The notes beneath the pieces are model-generated. The model was not told where the DNA came from and made no database searches. It saw nothing but the letters and a program-made list of their open reading frames with translations. DNA of 12,857 bases from Pseudomonadota bacterium. GTDB taxonomy: Bacteria; Pseudomonadota; Alphaproteobacteria; Rhizobiales; Devosiaceae. The translations under genes were made by a program, and so were the position numbers. The DNA lies in assembly GCA_023393475.1 (NCBI GenBank), contig JAEWLC010000091.1, forward strand, positions 1-12,857, given 5' to 3'. Numbering within the stretch: the first letter of the stretch is position 1; every line of letters starts with the position of its first letter. Of the stretch, positions 6,037 through 12,857 are shown in pieces.

Positions 6037-8036
6037 TCGTCCGACTTGATCGCAGTGTTGCCGCGCGTGAGATAGGTCTTGGCGGCCGCCGCCACCTTCT
6101 GCTGGATCGCCTTTATCCCCTTGGGCTGCGCCGGAGCCGCGGCCGGCTCGGCCTCTGCCTGCGCGTCCAGCGTAAACACCGCGACGATCCGGTCGAGTTC
6201 GCTCGCCTGCGATTCCGTCTGCTCGATCGCGGCATTGGTCTCTTCGACGAGGGCCGCGTTGTGCTGGGTCATCTCGTCCATCTGCCGGACGGCCGTGTTG
6301 ACCTCCTCGATGGCCGAAGCCTGCTCGCGGCTGTCGCGGGCGATGCCCTCGAGCAGCTCGCGGTTGCCCCGCACCGCCACCAGCATGGCTTCGAGCTTGG
6401 CCGCCGCGTCGGCGACGAGCTTCGAGCCGGTGCGCACTTCCCCAGACGACTGCTCGATCAGCGCCTTGACCTCGGACGAGGCGCTGGCCGCCGACTGGGC
6501 GAGACGCCGCACTTCCACAGCCACCACCGCAAAGCCCTTGCCGGCGTCGCCGGCCCGCGCCGCTTCCACCGAGGCGTTAAGGGCAAGCAGGTTGGTCTGG
6601 AAGGCGATGTCGTCGATCAGCCCGATGATGTTGGAGATCTTGGCCGAACTCTCGCTGATCCGCCCCATCGCCTCGTTGGCGCTGAGCATCACCGCGCCGC
6701 CCTCTTCAGCCGTAGCGGTTACCTGGCCGGCATTGTCCGACGCGCCGGCCGCACGCTGCGCATTGGCCAGCACAGTGATCGCCAGTTGCTCCATCGCCGC
6801 CGAGGTTTCCTCGATCGTCGCCGCCTGCTTGGTGGTCCGCTCGCTGAGGTCGTTGGCGCCCGACAGGATTTCGCCGGTCGCCGTCTTGAGGTCGAACGAG
6901 GTCTTCTTGAGCTGCCCGACGATGCCGGTGAGCTTCTCGGCGACGGTGTTGGTATTGTCCTTGAGGCGAGCAAACTCGCCCTCGTAGTCGCCCTCCATCC
7001 GCTTCGAGAGATCGGCATCGGCCAGCGCGGCCAGCACGTCGCCGGCTTCGCTGAGGCCCTTGGCGACCGTGTCCATCAAGCCGTTGAAGTTCTCGGCGAT
7101 CCGCTCGATATCGGCATCGTCGAAATGCGCGTCGATGCGCTGGCTGAGGTCGCCCCGCAGCGTCGCGCCGACCACGCCCTCGAACGCATCCTGGAAGGAC
7201 TGCATCGTCTCGGCCCGCTCGGCCGCCTTCTGGTGGCGCGCGCGTTCGTCTTCGTTCATCTCGGCGACGCGGATGCCGTTCTCCTTGAACACCTGCACCG
7301 CGGCCGCCATCTGGCCGACTTCGTTCTTCTCGCCGACATAGGGCACCTCGGCAGCGAAGTCGCCCTCGGCCAGCCGCGCCATTGTGTTGGTCACCTTCGA
7401 CAACGGCTGCGACACGAAGCGCGTCCCGACATACAGCGCCGCCCCGGCGCCGGCTAGAAGGCCGAGCAGCGTCGCGCCGATCACCACCGGCACGATCAGG
7501 CCCTCGAAGCTGTCGAGTTCGGCCTTGATCACATCGAACCGGGCCTGGTCGGTCTCAACCACAGCGTCGATCTCGGCCTGGTAGGCCTTGCGGTTGGCTC
7601 GGTTGGCCTCGTTGTTGCCCTGCGCGTTGGCCTGCGCCGGGTCGACCAGCGCGAGGCGTGCCGTCTCGGCGCGGAACTGCCGGAACTCGGCCGTGCGGGC
7701 CACCACCTTGTCGAAGGCTTCGATGCCTTCGAGCTGGACCAGCGGGCGCCACTCGGCGAGGTGGGCGTCGATCTTGTCGAGCGACTTCAGCAGCCCCTCG
7801 GCGAAGGGCGCGGCGGCGTCCACGTCCGGAGAGGCATAGATGCCGCGGGCATCCATCACCACGGCGGTCACCAGCCGGTTGAGATGCTCTCCGTTGAAGG
7901 CGCGCTGCGAGGCATCTTCGAGCTGCTGCGCCCTCTCGGTGAAAGCGACGGTCGCATAGACCGCGAGCCCTCCCACCGCACACACGATCAGGCCCATTAC
8001 GGCCACGATAAGGTATATTCTGGTCCGGATCTTCAT
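6021..8036 (-). CDS. Methyl-accepting chemotaxis protein with 4HB-type sensor (MCP 3)
   Basis: This is a 671-residue chemoreceptor. Membrane helix 1 is about 7-31. The periplasmic part (about 32-178) is helical and contains VTAVVMDARGIYAS (56-69), the pattern typical of 4HB_MCP sensor domains. Membrane helix 2 is about 180-205 and HAMP 206-258. A second HAMP-like repeat (about 283-370) leads into the signalling domain, with its tip near 470-520. The C-terminal tail contains an Ala/Pro-rich linker (about 625-655) and ends in DEWAEF, a WxxF adaptation tether. The ATG at 8036 is the only sensible start, placed just before the membrane helix, but its ribosome site is weak. The gene has its own 309-base upstream gap that also holds the terminator of the atp operon, so it is probably transcribed separately from it. 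The ligand is unknown. Confidence 0.93.
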   Translation of the reverse strand: MKIRTRIYLIVAVMGLIVCAVGGLAVYATVAFTERAQQLEDASQRAFNGEHLNRLVTAVVMDARGIYASPDVDAAAPFAEGLLKSLDKIDAHLAEWRPLVQLEGIEAFDKVVARTAEFRQFRAETARLALVDPAQANAQGNNEANRANRKAYQAEIDAVVETDQARFDVIKAELDSFEGLIVPVVIGATLLGLLAGAGAALYVGTRFVSQPLSKVTNTMARLAEGDFAAEVPYVGEKNEVGQMAAAVQVFKENGIRVAEMNEDERARHQKAAERAETMQSFQDAFEGVVGATLRGDLSQRIDAHFDDADIERIAENFNGLMDTVAKGLSEAGDVLAALADADLSKRMEGDYEGEFARLKDNTNTVAEKLTGIVGQLKKTSFDLKTATGEILSGANDLSERTTKQAATIEETSAAMEQLAITVLANAQRAAGASDNAGQVTATAEEGGAVMLSANEAMGRISESSAKISNIIGLIDDIAFQTNLLALNASVEAARAGDAGKGFAVVAVEVRRLAQSAASASSEVKALIEQSSGEVRTGSKLVADAAAKLEAMLVAVRGNRELLEGIARDSREQASAIEEVNTAVRQMDEMTQHNAALVEETNAAIEQTESQASELDRIVAVFTLDAQAEAEPAAAPAQPKGIKAIQQKVAAAAKTYLTRGNTAIKSDEWAEF

Positions 8037-8118
8037 CTTCGTCGCCGTCGGGCCTTCTGCTCAGGAACGTTGAAGACAAGAGCCGTCGCGACCGTGCGTA
8101 TGCCCGGCGGACAGCCTG

Positions 8119-8138
8119 CCAATGCTTTAAGACATTGG
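8119..8138. promoter_or_regulatory. Operator-like palindrome upstream of MCP 3
   Basis: CCAATG (8119-8124) and CATTGG (8133-8138) form a perfect inverted repeat around CTTTAAGA, about 83-102 bases upstream of the MCP 3 start. The AT-rich centre and short arms resemble a dimeric regulator site rather than a terminator. No regulator family is recognised. Confidence 0.35.
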
Positions 8139-8174
8139 GCACAGCTCACTGACGACACCCCGGCTGTCCTTGCC

Positions 8175-8202
8175 GGAATGCGGTTCATCTTGGCTGCATT
8201 CC
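8175..8202. promoter_or_regulatory. 7-bp inverted repeat with 14-base spacer upstream of MCP 3
   Basis: GGAATGC (8175-8181) and GCATTCC (8196-8202) are perfect reverse complements with centres 21 bases apart, two turns of the helix. Together with the palindrome at 8119-8138 it is the most ordered part of the gap between atpC and MCP 3. It could bind a dimer on one face of the DNA; this is inference from symmetry only. Confidence 0.3.
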
Positions 8203-8290
8203 CGAGGCCGACAGTTACGCGGGTTTGCTTAACGGACGGTGAATTCGTTCGGGAGCAGAAATTGCTCAACGCCGGGGCACCCGGCCACAA

Positions 8291-8320
8291 CGAAAACGGG
8301 CGCCCCGAAGGACGCCCGTT
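8291..8320 (-). terminator. Intrinsic terminator of the atp operon
   Basis: In the - strand transcript AACGGGCGUCC and GGGCGCCCGUU pair over 11 bp around a UUCG tetraloop, and the stem runs into UUUU followed by CGUU. One pair is a G-U wobble that would be a C-A mismatch on the + strand, which shows the structure is built for the - strand. It begins 26 bases after the atpC stop codon and so closes the operon. Confidence 0.85.
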
Positions 8321-8345
8321 CCGAATTCTCTGTGCCGCGGAAGGC

Positions 8346-8771
8346 TTAGTGCGCGGTCGCGCCGGTGCCGATCGAGGCATCGAGCAGCAGGTTGCGCCAG
8401 CCGTCGATTTCTTCCTGCAGCCGCATCTCTTCGTCGGCGGTCGAGGCAGCCTGCTGGGCGGTGAGCCCGGCGGCGATCAGGCCTTCGATCTTGGCCTTGT
8501 CGAACTCGGCGATGTCCTGCGCTTCCTCGGCGAGGATCGTCAGGCCCTCGGGCGAGACGTCGGCAAAGCCGCCGCGCACATAGTAGACGTGGCTGATGCC
8601 GGCATTGTCCACCACCGTGACGAAGCCCGGCTTCATCGTGGTCATGAACGGAGCGTGGTCGCCGAGAACGGTGAAGTACCCGTCAGTGCCCGGCACGGTG
8701 ACCGACTTGACGGTCTCCGACAGCAGCAGCCTCTCGGGCGAAACGATCTCGAGTTTGGTGCCTTCGGCCAT
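8346..8771 (-). CDS. ATP synthase F1 epsilon subunit
   Basis: The 141-residue product (family about 130-140) has the expected N-terminal beta-sandwich, with LEIVSPERLLL at 7-17 and the GDHAPF segment at 37-42. The C-terminal part (about 87-130) is helical and rich in Ala and Glu. Epsilon sits on the gamma stalk, couples it to the c-ring and inhibits ATP hydrolysis through its C-terminal helices. The ATG at 8771 follows GAGGCAGGA within a normal distance and gives the family start. It is the last gene of the operon, 61 bases after atpD, with a GNRA hairpin in that gap, and is followed by the operon terminator. Confidence 0.95.
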   Translation of the reverse strand: MAEGTKLEIVSPERLLLSETVKSVTVPGTDGYFTVLGDHAPFMTTMKPGFVTVVDNAGISHVYYVRGGFADVSPEGLTILAEEAQDIAEFDKAKIEGLIAAGLTAQQAASTADEEMRLQEEIDGWRNLLLDASIGTGATAH

Positions 8772-8794
8772 TGTCCTGCCTCTGGATCAAAGTG

Positions 8795-8816
8795 GGGCCC
8801 GCCTTGCGGCGGACCC
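8795..8816 (-). other. GNRA-capped hairpin between atpD and atpC
   Basis: The - strand transcript reads GGGUCCGCC-GCAA-GGCGGGCCC, a 9-bp stem with one U-G wobble and a GCAA (GNRA) tetraloop. The wobble would be a mismatch on the other strand, so it is an RNA-level feature of the atp mRNA. It lies 24-45 bases before the atpC start. It may adjust the yield of epsilon, needed once per three beta, by partial termination or by processing. No U-tract follows. Confidence 0.6.
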
Positions 8817-8832
8817 GATGGGGTCGTGAAGC

Positions 8833-10374
8833 TTAGGCCGCGGCCGCGAGCTTCTGGGCCTTCTTGACTGCGTCTTCCATGGTGCCGACCATGTAGAAGG
8901 CGGCTTCCGGCAGGTGGTCGTACTTGCCATCGACGAGGTCACGGAACCCCTTGATGGTGTCTTCGAGCTGCACGAACACGCCCGGCGTGCCGGTGAAGGC
9001 CTCGGCCACGTGGAACGGCTGGCTCATGAAGCGCTCGACCTTGCGGGCGCGGGCCACGGTGAGCTTGTCCTCTTCCGAGAGCTCGTCCATGCCCAGGATC
9101 GCGATGATGTCCTGGAGCGCCTTGTAGCGCTGCAGGATCTGCTGCACTTCGCGGGCGGTGTTGTAGTGCTCTTCGCCGACGATGTTGGCCGAGAGCATAC
9201 GCGAGGTGGAGTCCAGCGGATCCACGGCCGGGTAGATGCCCTTCTCGGAGATGGCGCGGTTCAGCGTCGTCGTCGAGTCAAGGTGCGCGAACGAGGTCGC
9301 CGGCGCCGGGTCGGTCAGGTCGTCGGCGGGCACGTAAATGGCCTGCACCGAGGTGATCGAGCCCTTGTCGGTCGTGGTGATGCGTTCCTGCAGCGCGCCC
9401 ATGTCGGTGGCGAGCGTCGGCTGGTAACCCACGGCCGAAGGAATACGGCCGAGCAGAGCCGACATTTCGGCACCCGCCTGGGTGAAGCGGAAGATGTTGT
9501 CCACGAAGAACAGCACGTCCTGGCCCTGGTCGCGGAAGTGCTCGGCGACGGTGAGGCCCGACAGCGCGACGCGGGCACGGGCGCCCGGCGGCTCGTTCAT
9601 CTGGCCGAACACCAGGGCGCACTTCGAACCGGCGGTCGAGCCGTTGTTCTCATGCGGGTCCTTGTTCACGCCGGACTCGATCATTTCGTGGTAGAGGTCG
9701 TTGCCCTCGCGGGTGCGCTCGCCGACGCCGGCGAACACCGAGTAACCACCGTGGGCCTTGGCCACGTTGTTGATCAGTTCCTGGATCAGCACCGTCTTGC
9801 CCACGCCGGCGCCGCCGAACAGGCCGATCTTGCCGCCGCGTGCGTAGGGAGCGATCAGGTCCACGACCTTGATGCCGGTGACGAGGATCTGTGCTTCCGA
9901 GGCCTGCTCGGTGAAGCTCGGGGCTTCCTGGTGGATGCCGCGACGCGACTTGGTGACCACCGGGCCGGCTTCATCGACGGGCTCGCCGATCACGTTCATG
10001 ATGCGGCCGAGCGTCTCGTCGCCGACCGGCACCGAGATCGAGTCACCGGTATCGACCACGGCGGCGCCGCGGACGAGACCTTCGGTCGTGTCCATCGCGA
10101 TGGTGCGGACGGCGTTCTCACCGAGGTGCTGCGCAACCTCGAGCACGAGGCGGCTGCCGTTGTTGTCGACTTCGAGGGCGTTCAGGATTTCCGGCAGGTG
10201 ACCGTCGAAGGTGACGTCCACCACGGCGCCGATGACCTGGCTGACCTTGCCGACCGGCTTGCCGGCGGTAGCGACGCTCGGAGTGCTCGAAGCGGCCTTG
10301 CGGGCCGGGGCCTTCTTGGCGGCGGGAGCCTTCTCGGTCGCCGGGGCTTTTGCTGCAGTTGCTGCGCGTGCCAT
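8833..10374 (-). CDS. ATP synthase F1 beta subunit (catalytic)
   Basis: The 513-residue protein carries the three catalytic sites of F1. The P-loop is GGAGVGKT (187-194). GERTREGND with the catalytic Glu219 follows (equivalent to E. coli Glu181). The family signature is PAVDPLDSTSR (382-392) and the DELSEED lever is at 430-436. The usual length is about 470-480 residues. The excess is an N-terminal tail of about 40 residues rich in Ala, Lys and Pro, before GKVSQVIGAVVDV. Such tails are known on AtpD of Brucella and other Hyphomicrobiales. The start at 10374 has GAGG 6 bases upstream, and the tail is in frame with good codon use, so I keep it. The gap to atpG is 18 bases and contains the ribosome site. 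Confidence 0.97.
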   Translation of the reverse strand: MARAATAAKAPATEKAPAAKKAPARKAASSTPSVATAGKPVGKVSQVIGAVVDVTFDGHLPEILNALEVDNNGSRLVLEVAQHLGENAVRTIAMDTTEGLVRGAAVVDTGDSISVPVGDETLGRIMNVIGEPVDEAGPVVTKSRRGIHQEAPSFTEQASEAQILVTGIKVVDLIAPYARGGKIGLFGGAGVGKTVLIQELINNVAKAHGGYSVFAGVGERTREGNDLYHEMIESGVNKDPHENNGSTAGSKCALVFGQMNEPPGARARVALSGLTVAEHFRDQGQDVLFFVDNIFRFTQAGAEMSALLGRIPSAVGYQPTLATDMGALQERITTTDKGSITSVQAIYVPADDLTDPAPATSFAHLDSTTTLNRAISEKGIYPAVDPLDSTSRMLSANIVGEEHYNTAREVQQILQRYKALQDIIAILGMDELSEEDKLTVARARKVERFMSQPFHVAEAFTGTPGVFVQLEDTIKGFRDLVDGKYDHLPEAAFYMVGTMEDAVKKAQKLAAAA

Positions 10375-10392
10375 CTGATACCTCGTTCCTGC

Positions 10393-11268
10393 TTAGAGCG
10401 CTTCCGCGCCCGAAATGATTTCGATGAGTTCTTTGGTGATCTGCGCCTGACGCTGGCGGTTGGCGCTCAACGTCAGCTTCTTGACCATCTCGCCGGCATT
10501 GCGCGTCGCGTTGTCCATGGCGCTCATCTGGGCACCGAAGAACGACGCGTTGTTCTCGAGCAGCGCGCGGAACACCTGCACCGAGATGTTGCGCGGCAAC
10601 AGGTCGGCGAGGATCGCTTCCTCGTCCGGCTCGTACTCGTAGTTGAGCGTGTCGACGGCAGCGGTCTCGGCTTCGAACTTGGCCGGGATCAGCTGCTGCG
10701 CGGTCGGGATCTGGCTGATCACCGAGCGGAAGCGGGCATAGAACAGTGTCGCCACGTCGAACTCGCCGGCCGCGAACATGGCGAGAATCTTCTCGCCCAC
10801 CTGCGCCGCGTTGACATAGCCGAGCTGGCGTACCTCGCGGAACGAGATCGTCTCGATGATCTTGTCGCCGAGCGTGCGCTTTAGGATATCGTTGCCCTTG
10901 CGGCCGACGGTGAGGATCTTCACCGTCTTGCCTTCGCCGATCAGCCGCAGCGCCGTTTCACGGGCGAGACGGGCGATCGAGGAATTGAAGCCACCGGCGA
11001 GGCCGCGCTCGCCCGTCGCGACGACGAGCAGGTGCACCTGGTCGCGGCCATTGCCGGCGAGCAGTGCCGGGGCGTCCTGGCGGCCGGCATAAGCCGCGCC
11101 GAGTGCCGTCAGCACGTTGCCCATGCGTTCGGCATAGGGACGCGCCGCCTCGGCTGCTTCCTGGGCGCGACGGAGCTTCGCCGCCGCGACCATCTGCATG
11201 GCCTTGGTGATCTTCTGGGTCGACTTGACCGAGGCGATCCGGTTCTTGAGGTCCTTTAGCGAGGGCAT
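10393..11268 (-). CDS. ATP synthase F1 gamma subunit
   Basis: The 291-residue product is the rotating central shaft of F1 that drives conformational change in the alpha3beta3 ring. It has the conserved N-terminal helix SVKSTQKITKAMQMVAAAKL (13-32) and the C-terminal helix with MSAMDNATRNAGEM and RQAQITKELIEIISGA. These two helices form the coiled-coil axle. Length is normal. The ATG at 11268 is the family start, preceded by AGGAG at a rather long spacing of 12 bases. It lies 56 bases downstream of atpA in the usual order. Confidence 0.96.
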   Translation of the reverse strand: MPSLKDLKNRIASVKSTQKITKAMQMVAAAKLRRAQEAAEAARPYAERMGNVLTALGAAYAGRQDAPALLAGNGRDQVHLLVVATGERGLAGGFNSSIARLARETALRLIGEGKTVKILTVGRKGNDILKRTLGDKIIETISFREVRQLGYVNAAQVGEKILAMFAAGEFDVATLFYARFRSVISQIPTAQQLIPAKFEAETAAVDTLNYEYEPDEEAILADLLPRNISVQVFRALLENNASFFGAQMSAMDNATRNAGEMVKKLTLSANRQRQAQITKELIEIISGAEAL

Positions 11269-11290
11269 CGGGCCGCTCTACTCCTGTTGC

Positions 11291-11308
11291 GAGGCCCCGA
11301 AGGACCCC
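11291..11308 (-). other. UUCG-capped hairpin between atpA and atpG
   Basis: The - strand transcript reads GGGGUCC-UUCG-GGGCCUC, a 7-bp stem with two G-U pairs and a stable UUCG tetraloop. It lies between the atpA stop codon and the Shine-Dalgarno sequence of atpG. No U-tract follows. It may set the stability or translation of the downstream message. The other strand forms a weaker stem. Confidence 0.5.
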
Positions 11309-11324
11309 GCCCAATCCGAAGGGC

Positions 11325-12857
<1,533 letters not shown>

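Noticed and set aside
8914..10884. Long + strand open frame opposite atpD and atpG
   Set aside because: It runs across two conserved ATP synthase genes on the other strand and shows only low-complexity Arg/His/Leu-rich sequence typical of antisense translation.

Overview
The window is GC-rich and looks like the chromosome of an alphaproteobacterium of the Hyphomicrobiales. Three things point there: an F1-ATPase gene order atpA-atpG-atpD-atpC with no F0 genes mixed in, an Ala/Lys/Pro-rich N-terminal extension on AtpD of the kind known in Brucella and relatives, and chemoreceptors of the rhizobial type with poly-HAMP linkers. A Devosia-like genus is my guess and cannot be confirmed from the sequence alone.

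Layout: positions 1-687 hold no convincing protein gene. They carry a poly-C tract, a facing pair of a REP-like palindrome, a possible promoter followed by a strongly self-complementary segment (about 313-486, possible small RNA), and a further inverted repeat. An aspartate/glutamate racemase gene follows on the + strand (688-1371). Everything else is on the - strand: three chemoreceptor (MCP) genes in tandem (1393-8036), then, after a 309-base regulatory gap, the F1 part of the ATP synthase operon read from the right edge (atpA 12857-11325, atpG, atpD, atpC ending at 8346). The operon is closed by a UUCG-capped terminator at 8291-8320. atpH (delta) would be expected just beyond the right edge.

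Working together: atpA/G/D/C encode alpha, gamma, beta and epsilon of the F1 motor that makes ATP on the inner face of the membrane. The three MCPs have different periplasmic sensors (a large Cache-type domain in one, two different helical bundles in the others). Their cytoplasmic signalling tips are identical over more than 50 residues, so they should join the same receptor arrays and report to one CheA/CheW system. Two of the three end in a WxxF pentapeptide of the type that tethers the adaptation enzymes CheR/CheB; the third lacks it. The racemase lies convergent to the first MCP gene, 21 bases away.

No exotic system such as a defence island, CRISPR array, mobile element or biosynthetic cluster is present. 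The most interesting points are regulatory and structural: a possible CtrA site and a GCCGATAA element upstream of MCP genes, a strong + strand terminator lying opposite to all local genes, G-U-containing tetraloop hairpins between the atp cistrons, near-identical DNA blocks between MCP genes, and the structured segment at 313-486.
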